A DNA stretch of 62,500 nt from Chondrilla cf. caribensis (lineage: Eukaryota; Porifera; Demospongiae; Chondrillida; Chondrillidae): the NCBI GenBank assembly GCA_964020155.1, contig OZ026547.1, positions 5,803,009-5,865,508 on the forward strand, given 5' to 3'. Position numbers and translations under genes: made by a program. This document shows positions 1-10,058 of the stretch, in pieces. Every line of letters starts with the position of its first letter. Within the stretch, counting starts at the first letter, position 1. The notes below the pieces were generated by a model. The model did not search any database. It had not been told where the DNA came from and saw nothing but the letters and a program-made list of their open reading frames with translations.

Positions 1-460
1 ATACACCACAGGAATTGAAGTGTCTCCTCTTAACTTGATGGAGAAGTCTATAATAGTAAGACTGCATTCTTCATGGTCAAAACATATTATAGACTAAACC
101 GTTAGGGTCCACATACATATTGCTGTTGGTAATAATCTATAGAAACTTGAAAAAAGTAGTATTTGATAAACTTTAATGGGACAAACATTTGCTTTTGTCC
201 GAAGGAAATCACCAGCCGATCATGACAACTGAATAATGACAGTACTGCTTATTGTTGCTACCATTAGTGCTATTCTGCAGTATTAAGAAGATGACAATAT
301 TTTATATAATATGAGTTGTAATGCAAGTTTAGCAGACTTGGTCACAACATACACCACATGAAAAACATCTCCTCTTAGTGTGATGGAGAGATCCACCATT
401 TCAATATCTATTTTTGATGTAATCTTCATTACTATATTAATATATATACACTATTATATT
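1..460. other. Left flank, no gene recognised
   Basis: AT-rich sequence with only short reading frames on both strands and no splice-bounded coding segment that I can support. It ends at the first copy of an 87-bp direct repeat. Confidence 0.5.
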
Positions 461-547
461 GAGCCACTTAAAAGAAGAAAGTCTGCAATATACTTTATAA
501 GAATTTACATTGTGTAGAGGTCAATGAAAATATAAAATTCAGAGTTC
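461..547 (+). repeat. Direct repeat, copy A
   Basis: Begins GAGCCACTTAAAAGAAG and continues through TTACATTGTGTAG to CAGAGTT. A second copy in the same orientation lies at 2907-2991 with scattered substitutions. The pair brackets about 2.4 kb that holds two copies of the dispersed dual-hairpin element, so the bracketed DNA may be a duplication or insertion at the left edge of the collagen cluster. Confidence 0.7.
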
Positions 548-548
548 A

Positions 549-682
549 CTATTTCGAATGCTGGCTAGAATTCATGCAAGGAAGCTCCGATGAACATAAT
601 AACTTCAGCGAAGGTTCTTCTGAACCTATGAAAGACGCCCAAGTAATTAGAGTGCTAGGGTGAGTTGAACTTACATTACTTG
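549..682 (-). mobile_element. Dual-hairpin element, internal fragment
   Basis: In reverse orientation this matches the middle and 5' part of the full copy at 9516-9833. Shared blocks are GGCTAGAATTC, the GAAGCTCCG-to-AACATAATAAC stretch, the CAGCGAAGGTT block and GACGCCCAAGTAATT. It has no open reading frame of its own. It is diverged and lacks the 3' hairpin, so it looks like an old truncated copy. Confidence 0.65.
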
Positions 683-2264
683 TTCATTCATGGTAAGATC
701 CCCTGATCCAGGATGCTTACCCATTTCGAAGGTACGACAAGTCAACATCCAACGCGGAAACCAATAACTTGCAGTTTTAACGTGATGTAAACAATGAAAT
801 CACCTAATTTGGGCAACCGGTCACGAGCAGTCACATGATAGTCACGCTTCTACAAGAATCGTCACAACAAAATTCACAAAATTTGCCGGCGAAAAAGTCA
901 TTTTTCTTATAAATCACTTCAATAGGTAGACATAGGATAGCGAATTGCCTCGAAGATGAACATTGGGCACTTATCGTGAGACTTGTTGTACCGAGATATC
1001 GTCGAGTAGCAATGACTTAATGCATAACTCGTGACATGCGCGTGAAATCGATATAGCACGGTCGAGTTTCTAGTGTAGTAGATTCTTCTGACTTTCCAGT
1101 GGGTTTATTGAAAGAGAAGAAAATATCACCATCAGGAAAATATTGTTATAAGGTAAATCTAAGTTTTCACCGTAGGAGCAGTTTATATCTATTACTGTTG
1201 TCGAAATGTCACAATTGGAATCCAATTCTTCTTCTCCTAATTCGACAAATGCGGTGACATCTCAATAATGGTAATAGATATAAACTGCTCCTACGGTGAA
1301 AATTTAGATATTATCTTTGTCTATCTTTTCATGCTAAATGTATGACAGCAGCTTTCATAAAACCCACCGGAAACGGAACGTTAGCTGATTTCATATGGTT
1401 TGTTGGAGCCACAATTTTACCATTACCTAAGTAAAATATCGATATTCGAAACACGCAATGCAAAGTAGGAGTGTATATAAAGAGTTTAAGTATGTTTTTT
1501 GAGCTAAAAACGTCATCTGTAGTGAAAAAACAGCATATTAAAATCGTCCTAAAATTGGCGGCCATTTTCTCAGCGGCAACGATGTTGACATGTCATACCT
1601 ACGTTTGACAACTTTGATTGTTGGAAGGAAATTTATCTTCAAATTAATTCATTATCTTCAAATGCAATTTCCTGCGTAATGCTTGCATTAATATCTGTGC
1701 ATGCCCGCTTGTGTGTGCCAAATGTATTCGTATATGCATGTATGTGCACATGTATGTTAAAATTGGCTATGTATGGTATCACCTTCTGTTCCATAGCACA
1801 CAGGTTTATCCTTTGTTTTGTGGCACTGTCGACCAGGTAACAACTGTGTGTATGTGTGTGGGTGCATGTGTGTGCTCGAGTGAGTGTGCTGTTCAAATCC
1901 AAATGGCTTCATAATACATAACGTATACAAATAATAGAAAATGTGTATTAATCACTGTACAAGTTCGATCAATTACCAAATGTTCATGCACTGTTCATGA
2001 ATCTTCAAACTAATTGAATTCTTTATAATTAATGAATTCTGTGTTGAGTGATGCATGGCATTGTAAAGTTCTTGCTTTAGCAAGTGATAATTGCTATTAA
2101 AAAATGATATTTTATAAAAGAATGCCTCTTGGCCCATTAGATCGTGACATTTGAAACACACAAGCAATGGACAGAGACCCACCTTATATTGGCAGGCCAA
2201 CTTTCAGCTCCAAGTCGGCTAGTAGGGATATAATGCATATGGTTGGAACCAGAGAAGTGATGAA
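683..2264. other. Intergenic stretch, no gene recognised
   Basis: The part from about 780 to 1600 has more CpG than its surroundings and contains a strong hairpin (separate entry). Reading frames are short and none has a familiar protein pattern. TG-rich sequence around 1690-1880 produces low-complexity frames on both strands. Confidence 0.4.
1157..1309. repeat. Long hairpin (inverted repeat)
   Basis: The arms 1164-1195 and 1271-1302 are perfect 32-nt reverse complements containing GTAGGAGCAGTTTATATC. With one mismatch they extend outward to about 1157 and 1309. Within the loop, TTGTCGAA near 1198 and TTCGACAA near 1241 can pair as well, prolonging the stem. No reading frame is shared across it. 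It could be a tiny foldback transposon or a transcribed hairpin. Confidence 0.8.
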
Positions 2265-2477
2265 CAGGTAATTCGAATTCAAATACTCGTGGGGCTGCCA
2301 TGCCCCTCACTCAAATTACTTGGACGTCTTTCATAGGTTCAGAACTTTCACTGACTTCATTGCAATTGGTGGGGCTTCAGTACACAAATTCTAGCCCAAT
2401 TTCTAAGTGGGAAATTCTTTGTTGCGGTTACACGTAGGAACACATTATAAATATGTGTCAGCCTGCAGCAGCCCCTA
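2265..2477 (+). mobile_element. Dual-hairpin element, shortened copy
   Basis: Starts CAGGTAATTCGAATTC and ends with CAGCAGCCCCT. It carries the same order of blocks as the full copy at 9516-9833: the CTCGTGGGGCTGCC block, ACTCAAATTACTTGG, TTCTAGCCCAATTTC, GTTACACGTAGGAACACAT and the terminal GCAGCCCC hairpin. About 100 bp of the internal A+T-rich part is missing. No coding capacity. Confidence 0.75.
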
Positions 2478-3066
2478 AAATAGGTAAATATAACGACAAT
2501 ATAGTGCACACAACAAAAATTAGGAATTTCAAACCAAAAATGGCGATATTTCCTCTAACTGTTGTGGCACCTGTTCTTGGGTATCATGCATCTGTGGGAG
2601 GCCTTAATCAACACTGCACTCTTCTTCAAACGTGAATTTGGTCAATATAACACAAAATAAAATTGTAAGAGTCCGTCTTTGCCCTTTCATAGTAATTTTG
2701 ATGATGATGCTAAACACTTGATGTCACAAGGTGACAAAGGAATAAAGACACAAGTGTGCGGCAAAAAAGAGACAAAACGTCATCAATTGCAACCTTATAG
2801 CTGAAGAAAAGTTAGTATAAGTATTAAAGAATGTAATATTACTTAGTACTATAATTGCTGCAAGAGACAAACGTGGATTAACAAGTATTGGTAAAATACA
2901 GTGTATGAGCCACTTAAAAGAAGGAAGCATGAGATATACTTAAGAAAATTACATTGTGTAGTGGTCAAGGAAAATATGAATGTCAGAGTTTAATTAAGAG
3001 ATCAAATTATTGCCACTGTTTTGATAATTGGGAAGAGAGAAGAATTAGGAGTGAACACCTACTGAA
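2478..3066. other. Intergenic stretch before the collagen cluster
   Basis: No gene recognised. It contains copy B of the direct repeat (2907-2991) and ends where homology to the tandem collagen units starts at TTTTCAGTGG (3067). Confidence 0.5.
2907..2991 (+). repeat. Direct repeat, copy B
   Basis: Same orientation as 461-547: GAGCCACTTAAAAGAAG followed by ATTACATTGTGTAG and TCAGAGTT, with several substitutions and small gaps. Confidence 0.7.
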
Positions 3067-3300
3067 TTTTCAGTGGTCCCTCTGGTGGTCTTCTTGTACA
3101 GGTTACACTGTTACGGTAGTTTCAAGCCTGAATAAGGTAATTGAGGGGTGTCTTCAGGAGTCCTGCATTTGTGGGGTGACGGTGTGCCTACCTATGCTGA
3201 ATTGTGGTAAGGGCGAACACATCTCAGCTAATGGTGTGATACTCGAACATTGTTTAACTCTACTACACACATGGCCTCAAGTCTCGAAACCGGAGCTATT

Positions 3301-3366
3301 GGTGATACTTGATTAACTAGTACCACAAGAAACCTATGGACATCAAGGAACACTAGAAGATGTTGA
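3301..3366 (+). pseudogene. Decayed Gly-X-Y exon upstream of gene 1
   Basis: The stretch GGTGATACTTGATTAACTAG and what follows (ACCACAAGAAACC, GGACATCAAGGAAC) aligns with the equivalent place in every unit. In unit 5 the same exon still reads G-D-T-G-S-T-G-N-A-G. Here the glycine codons have drifted to Val, Glu or stop, so it cannot encode a triple helix. Confidence 0.55.
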
Positions 3367-3707
3367 GTATACACAAGTTATCAAATTACGTCATGGGAGG
3401 ACATAGAGTTATTACATTAGTGGTGCAACCATGCAGGTGCGGCTAACTCAGTTACAGAAGACATAAAAATGTCATACAAGTACAATGAAGTCATAAGGCA
3501 ATTCAGGAGGTCAGTATGACTGCATATGTCCATTAGTAACCCAATGAGCAGTGGATAAACTCAGGACATATAGGGGACATGTACGAAGACTTTGTAAGTA
3601 TGTTAACAGTTGCTGAGCTACATGACATCCTGACAATTACTAGAACTACGATTGGCAATAAGTTATGGAAATGCCTATTATTATGACTTATATAAAAATT
3701 GCAATTG

Positions 3708-3709
3708 CA

Positions 3710-3776
<67 letters not shown>
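3708..3776. repeat. (AC)n microsatellite
   Basis: Nearly pure AC dinucleotides about 230 nt upstream of the TATA-like box of collagen gene 1. A tract lies in the corresponding place of all five units, with different lengths. Confidence 0.95.
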
Positions 3777-3778
<2 letters not shown>

Positions 3779-4002
3779 GAACAGATCAAGACACCTCGAC
3801 CCAGACACACACAAAGGCATCAAGACACCTCAACCCACACACACTTGAATCAACCTGTTTACACCAATGTGGAGTTATTATAAGGATTCCACATATAGGA
3901 TTCTTATATATTCCAATTCCCATTCTTTGCCAATATGAATAGAAAGCATACCCACAAACACACAATGAATATCATTAAAAGTGGGTTTGTTATCCCAGTG
4001 AC

Positions 4003-4010
4003 TACAAAAG
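4003..4010 (+). promoter_or_regulatory. TATA-like box of collagen gene 1
   Basis: TACAAAAG within GTGACTACAAAAGCTGCCTG, 71 nt before the ATG. The paralogous gene 5 has a full TATAAAAG at the same place, so this is a weakened TATA box. The first transcribed base would lie near 4035. Confidence 0.55.
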
Positions 4011-4080
4011 CTGCCTGTTCTGTTGTGGTTACCACAAAACTAGCTTTGAGAAATCTACAGTGTTGACTGGAGATACAGAT

Positions 4081-5419
4081 ATGGTTCTAAGCATTCAGGT
4101 CTTTGTACAAGTGGTTCTTTTGTTCTGTGTGGTTACTACCAGTATGGGGGGTAACACTGACTGGCAAAAGGCATTTTCACGTCTTGAAAACAAAGTAAAG
4201 GTGCAACAAGAAGAAATCAGGTCACTTCACCAGATAATGGAACAGATGGAGAAGAGACTAGAACAACTTGAAACAAAAGGTGAGTTGGGTGAGGTTCAAG
4301 TACAACCTTTAGTCCCTACTCCTCAAACCTATTAGTCAGGACCATCCTCCTATAGAGTATATAGATAGAGTTTATGTGTTTACTTCATTAATGACGTTCT
4401 CCCACATTGGTGAGTGGCAAAAAGTTAACCTATTAAATGGAGAATGGCTAATTTAACCATCATATTGATGGAAAAACAAAGCATTTCTGAATTCACTATG
4501 AACAATGGCTGTACAGACATGAAATACTTGGTGTTGTCATTGGACAAGAATACCTCTGATTTTAGTTTGGGAAGAATCTTCACCGAAGATAATACGTTAA
4601 ATGTAGATTTTGACCTCAAATCCCACTAAAATTGTCAATTTTCACCATTTCACAACTGGCCATTGAACGCAATAAACTTTGCTTTATGAAGATGCCATAT
4701 GATATGATACAATTGAATACAGTGTGTGCTAATCCAAATGATCATGTTGAAAATGTGAATTACATATACTCATTGTTTCTTAAACAGATAAACTCCTGCA
4801 AAGAATTAGACGACAAGATGTTTGCACTTGTCCACCTGGATCAAAAGGGGCTATAGGAACACCAGGACTGAATGGGGTAAATGGAACAAAGGGTGAAAAG
4901 GGAGACCCAGGGCCACGTGGGAAGAGGGGTGAAAAAGGAGAGCTAGGACTGCCAGGTTCTTTAGGATCTCAAGGAGTTAATGGAACAAAGGGTGAACCAG
5001 GACTGGAAGGAGAGCAAGGACGGCCTGGAGTTAATGGAACAAAAGGTGAACAAGGAGAAATAGGACAAACAGGGGATTCTGGACAGAAAGGTGAACCAGG
5101 AATGAAAGGAGACAGAGGAGTGCAAGGATTTAATGGAACAAAAGGTGAATGTGGAATGAAAGGAGAGCAAGGTCCAAGAGGAACTAAGGGAATACGAGGA
5201 GAAAAGGGAGTGCCAGGAATGACAGGAGCTCAGGGACTTAATGGAACAAAAGGAGAAAAGGGTGAACCAGGAGTTCAAGGTGTTAATGGAACAAAAGGTG
5301 AACAAGGAGAAACAGGACAACCAGGGATTGTTGGACAGAAAGGTGAAGCAGGACTGAAAGGAGAAAAAGGAGTGCCTGGACTTAGTAGATGTGTACACCG
5401 CAACTGTCATCAACCTTGA
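4081..5419 (+). CDS. Short secreted collagen-like protein, gene 1
   Basis: Two exons, 4081-4279 and 4788-5419. The donor is AAAAG/GTGAGT, the acceptor TTAAACAG/AT, intron phase 1, product 276 aa. Residues 1-23 form a signal peptide. Residues 35-63 form a coiled coil with hydrophobic or core positions at 35, 39, 42, 46, 49, 53, 56, 60 and 63, probably a trimerisation zone. A C-x-C pair (Cys79, Cys81) precedes an uninterrupted 61-triplet Gly-X-Y helix (84-266). A ten-residue tail has two more Cys. The sequon N-G-T recurs in the motif NGTKGE six times, so the helix may be regularly N-glycosylated. One Cys lies inside the helix (GECG). There is no C1q, fibrinogen or NC1 domain. An upstream in-frame GTG is not a plausible animal start; the ATG begins the signal peptide. 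AATAAA lies at 5583. Family: short secreted collagens; exact role unknown. Confidence 0.88.
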
Positions 5420-5582
5420 AAAGTGCTATAATCTTGGGTAATCATTCCAATATTAAAGTAGGTATTATTATGATCTGCTATTACTATGATATTTATTCTT
5501 ATGATCTGCTGTTTTAAAGTAGTGTGATCAGTGATAATGTTGTAAAATGGTGACCCTGCCTAATATTTGTTGAACTTAATCA

Positions 5583-5588
5583 AATAAA
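5583..5588 (+). terminator. Polyadenylation signal, collagen gene 1
   Basis: AATAAA 164 nt after the stop codon of gene 1. The same signal is kept at 10053-10058 in unit 2. Confidence 0.5.
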
Positions 5589-7314
5589 CTGTTAAAATTA
5601 CTAAATTCGGAAATAGTATCTTTCAACAATAATTAATTTGAGTATCAAAGATGGCATATATACCTATAAACAAGTAGATATACAAGTAGTATATTACTAT
5701 GTAATCTAACAAAGATATTAAAGAAATGATCTACTCTGATCACAAGCACACCAAAGAAACGTACACAACACTTTTAACTATAGCTATAGTAGTAGAGTTA
5801 ATAACATGCACAGATTGATCACGATACTTCTCAATAATTATTATGTTTCGACTTCATGTAGCCAATTTTTACAGAATTCACTTCAATCGCCATCAAAGCT
5901 CAATCAATAACCAAGTGTACACAAACACAAATAACACAAATATCTTCTGAATCAAATCAATTAAGCTTGGCAATATTTATGAACCTTTATGGAATCTGAT
6001 CACTAGTAATGGATTAACTGAAGCAGGAGATATACACTGGAGTAGTGCATGAATTATAAATATTATAGCATTCTATTTCTGAAATTAAATCTGAGTGAGT
6101 GTGCATGTAAGCATTTGAGTGAGCATTTGAGTGATGCACGATGCATATGCGTACTCACTGCACTAACAGTTCTTAGAATGTAATTATTCAGAGACATAAA
6201 GATGCATTTGTACGCACAAAAACATGAGCCTATATTTGACTATTCCTGGAGATGTCCTCATTTCCTCTCTATCATGGATTACTTGTGTTCCTTCCTTCCT
6301 CCTATAGCATGGTTCAAGACTGCAAACAACTGACATTCGTTTGATATGCTCATCCACTGTATAGATTTAAGAGACCATCTTTCATGGCAGTTGTGATTAT
6401 ATCAGGCAAGATGAAGAAACACTTATTTGGTCAATTCACTGTAATTTTTTTATTGTAGATATCCAACCAATATTATACTTCTAGATAATTGTTGGAAAAT
6501 TCCAGCAAACTGTTGTCTAAACTGCAAGTGCTCTCAGGCAACTGCAACCTAACAAATATCATACAGCAAGATAAGCATGGCATTGCCAATGTTTCGCTAT
6601 GACTGTGATGTCATATCAATTATGCCTGATGTCAACACATGTATATGCATTTCGGTATGAATTGTTTATTCTATCTGAACCCATACTAAACCATCATTTC
6701 AAAATATTGTTTGAAAGTGCTCACAGTGGAATAATAACCCCAGAGTTCTTCACAATTGTGTATGTGAAAGCAAAAAGGGCCCTAAAGCTATTTTTGCCAA
6801 ATGCGTGTTTTTGGCATTGTTCGCTAGCCTATTCAACACTGCAGATGATGATGCTATCATTCAGATCACAGGATCAACTATTTATGTGCTACATATCCTG
6901 TTCAAGTCGCTCCACACAACATTATTACAGATAACAGCCAATAAGCTAATAACCCAAGACCACCTCTATACAAATATCACCTATCCTAAGTGACAATAAC
7001 TGAATCTTCCAATAATATGTCAACCCAACTAACGAGGCTGAAGCACCTCTTCACAAAGACTATCTGTCTCCAGACACCACTTTTCAGTGGTTCCTCTGGT
7101 AGTCTTCTTGTACAGGTTACACTGTTACAGTAGTTTCAAGCATGAATAAGGTAATTGAGGTGTGCCTTGCGGAGCCCAGCACTTGTGGGGTGATCATGTG
7201 CCTACCTATGCTGAATTGTGGTAAGGGCAAACCCATCTCAGCTAATGGTGTGATACTCGAACATTGTTTAACTCTACTACACACATGGCCCCAAGTCTTG
7301 AAACCGGAGCTATT

Positions 7315-7381
7315 GGTGATACTTGATCAACTAGTACCACAAGAAACCTATGGACATCAAGGAACACTAGAAGATGTTGAG
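7315..7381 (+). pseudogene. Decayed Gly-X-Y exon upstream of gene 2
   Basis: Same relic as at 3301-3366: GGTGATACTTGATCAACTAG and following. A frame reading L-D-Q-L-V-P-Q-E-T-Y-G-H-Q-G-T-L keeps only two of the expected glycines. Confidence 0.5.
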
Positions 7382-7717
7382 GGTACACAAGTTAGCAAAT
7401 TACGTCATGGGAGGACATAGAGTTATTACATTAGTGGTGCAACCATGTAGGTGCTGCTAACTCAGTTACAGAAGCCATAAAAATGTCAAACAAGTACAAT
7501 GAAGTCATAAGGCAATTCAGGAGGTCACTATGACTGCATATGCCCATTAGTAACCCAATGAGCAGTGGATAAACACAGGACATATAGGGGACATGTACGT
7601 AGACTTTGTAAGTATGTTAACAGTTGCTGAGTAAATACATGATATTCTGACACTTACTAGACCTGCGATTGGCAATAAGTTATGGAAATACATATTATGT
7701 CTTATAAAATTACAATT

Positions 7718-7741
7718 GCACACACATACACACACAAACAT

Positions 7742-7796
<55 letters not shown>

Positions 7797-7801
7797 GACA
7801 T

Positions 7802-7863
<62 letters not shown>

Positions 7864-7864
7864 A

Positions 7865-7920
<56 letters not shown>

Positions 7921-7922
7921 TA
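7718..7922. repeat. (AC)n microsatellite
   Basis: About 200 bp of AC with ATGC and GTGACATGC interruptions, upstream of collagen gene 2. It gives rise to meaningless His-Thr and Cys-Val reading frames. Confidence 0.95.
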
Positions 7923-8152
7923 CGAACAGATCAAGACACCTCAACCCAGACACACACGAAGACATCAAGACACCTCAACCCACACACACACTCAAATCAA
8001 CCTGTTTACACCAATGTGGAGTTACTATAAGGATTCCACATATTATAGGATTCTTATATATTCCAATTCCCATTCTTTGCCAATATGAATAGAAAGCATA
8101 CCCACAAACACACAATGATTATCATTAAAAGTGGGTTTGTTATCCCAGTGAC

Positions 8153-8160
8153 TACAAAAG
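8153..8160 (+). promoter_or_regulatory. TATA-like box of collagen gene 2
   Basis: TACAAAAG, same context and spacing as gene 1 (78 nt before the ATG at 8231). Confidence 0.5.
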
Positions 8161-8230
8161 CTGCCTGTTCTGTTGTGGTTACCACAAAACTAGCTTTGAG
8201 AAATCTACAGTGTTAACTAGAGATACAGAT

Positions 8231-9889
8231 ATGGTTCTAAGCATTCAGGTCTTTGTTCAAGTGGTTCTTTTGTTCTGTGTGGTGACTACCAGTATGGGGG
8301 GTAACACTGACTGGCAAAAGGCATTTTCACGTCTTGAAAACAAAGTAAAGGTGCAACAAGAAGAAATCAGGTCACTTCACCAGATAATGGAACAGATGGA
8401 GAAGAGACTAGAACAACTTGAAACAAAAGGTGAGTTGGGTGAGGTTCAAATACAACCTTTAGTCCCTACTCCTCAAACCTATTAGTCAGGACCATCCTCC
8501 TATAGAGTATATAGATAGAGTTTATGTGTTTACTTCATTAATGACGTTCTCCCACATTGGTGAGTGGCAAAAAGTTAACCTATTAAATGGAGAATGGCTA
8601 ATTTAACCATCATATTGATGGGGAAACAAAGCATTTCTGAATTCACTATGAACAATGGCTGTACAGACATGAAATACTTGGTGTTGTCATTGGACAAGAA
8701 TACCTCTGATTTTAGTTTGGGAAGAATCTTCACCGAAGATAATACGTTAAATGTAGATTTTGACCTCAAATCCCACTAAAATTGTCAATTTTCACCATTT
8801 CACAACTGGCCATTGAACGCAATAAACTTTGCTTTATGAAGATGCCATATGATATTATACAATTGAATACAGTGTGTGCTAATCCAAATGATCATGTTGA
8901 AAATGTGAATTACATATACTCATTGTTTTTTGAACAGATAAACTCCTGCAAAGAATTAGACGACAAGATGTTTGCACTTGTCCACCTGGATCAAAAGGGG
9001 CTATAGGAACACCAGGACTGAATGGGATAAATGGAACAAAGGGTGAAAAGGGAGACCCAGGGCCACGTGGGAAGAGGGGTGAAAAAGGAGAGCTAGGACT
9101 GCCAGGTTCTTCAGGATCCTAAGGAGTTAATGGAACAAAGGGTGAACCAGGACTGGAAGGAGAGCAAGGACGGCCTGGAGTTAATGGAACAAAAGGTGAA
9201 CAAGGAGAAATAGGACAAACAGGGGATTCTGGACAGAAAGGTGAACCAGGAATGAAAGGAGACAGAGGAGTGCAAGGATTTAATGGAACAAAAGGTGAAT
9301 GTGGAATGAAAGGAGAGCAAGGTCCAAGAGGAACTAAGGGAATACGAGGAGAAAAGGGAGTGCCAGGAATGACAGGAGCTCAGGGACTTAATGGAACAAA
9401 AGGAGAAAAGGGTGAACCAGGAGTTCAAGGTGTTAATGGAACAAAAGGTGAACAAGGAGAAACAGGACAACCAGGGATTGTTGGACAGAAAGGTGAAGCA
9501 GGACTGAAAGGAGAACAAGTAATTCGAGTTCAAAAACTCGTGGGGCTGCCACCCCCCGCACTCGAATTACTTGGCGTCTTCCTTAGATTCAGAATAACCT
9601 TCGCTGAGGTTATTACGTTCAGCGGAGCTTCAGCGCACGAATTCTAGCCCAATTTCCAATTGTCGGCATTCGAAATCGGCCATCTTGTTTTCGCGCAATA
9701 TAAATTATAATATAAATTCATTGTTACGGTTACGCGTAGGAACACATATTATATATATATATATATATATATCGAGCGTTACATACCGGAAGTCGAAATG
9801 AAAACAATATAGGGGCTGCCTGCGGCAGCCCCTAAAAAGGAGTGCCTGGACTTAGTAGATGTGTACACCGCAACTGTCATCAACCTTGA
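8231..9889 (+). pseudogene. Collagen-like gene 2, disrupted
   Basis: Exon 1 (8231-8429) is intact and encodes the same signal peptide and coiled coil as gene 1. Exon 2 starts at 8938 after TTTTTGAACAG. In frame, codon CAA of gene 1 is replaced by TAA at 9120-9122 (TCTCAA has become TCCTAA), which ends the product at about 127 aa after only some fifteen Gly-X-Y triplets. Further downstream a 318-bp element (9516-9833) sits inside the exon and separates the last triplets and the Cys-containing tail from the rest. Everything between is almost identical to gene 1, so inactivation is recent. A short secreted coiled-coil product remains possible, but a full collagen is not. Confidence 0.85.
9516..9833 (+). 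mobile_element. Dual-hairpin element, full copy inside collagen gene 2
   Basis: The boundaries are set by comparison with the uninterrupted gene 1 (GAGAAAAAGG). The insert starts CAAGTAATTCGAGTTC and ends GGCAGCCCCT, with extra A residues at the junctions as a possible short target duplication. The 5' end can fold, because CAAGTAATTCGAGT is the reverse complement of ACTCGAATTACTTG 45 nt later. The 3' end is a second hairpin, AGGGGCTGCC TGC GGCAGCCCCT. An (AT)n run lies at about 9748-9772. There is no coding capacity. Related copies occur at 549, 2265, 29469 and 59391. The class is uncertain: a non-autonomous DNA element, possibly helitron-like because of the terminal hairpin. Confidence 0.85.
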
Positions 9890-10052
9890 AAAGTGCTATA
9901 ATCTTGGGTAATCATTCCAATATTAAAGTAGGTATTATTATGATCTGCTATGACTATGTCATTTATTCTTATGATCTGCTGTTTTAAAGTAGTGTGATCA
10001 GTGATAATGTTGTAAAATGGTGACCCTGCCTAATATTTGTTGAACTTAATGA

Positions 10053-10058
10053 AATAAA
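10053..10058 (+). terminator. Polyadenylation signal, collagen gene 2
   Basis: AATAAA conserved with gene 1. Confidence 0.4.

Larger units (their letters stand above)
3067..7080 (+). repeat. Collagen tandem unit 1
   Basis: First of five homologous units, measured from the landmark TTTTCAGTGG to the same landmark in the next unit (4014 bp). Order: decayed collagen exon, (AC)n tract, TATA-like box, two-exon collagen gene, then about 1.6 kb of conserved non-coding 3' flank. Units 1 and 2 are nearly identical outside the insertion in unit 2, so that duplication is recent. Confidence 0.85.
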
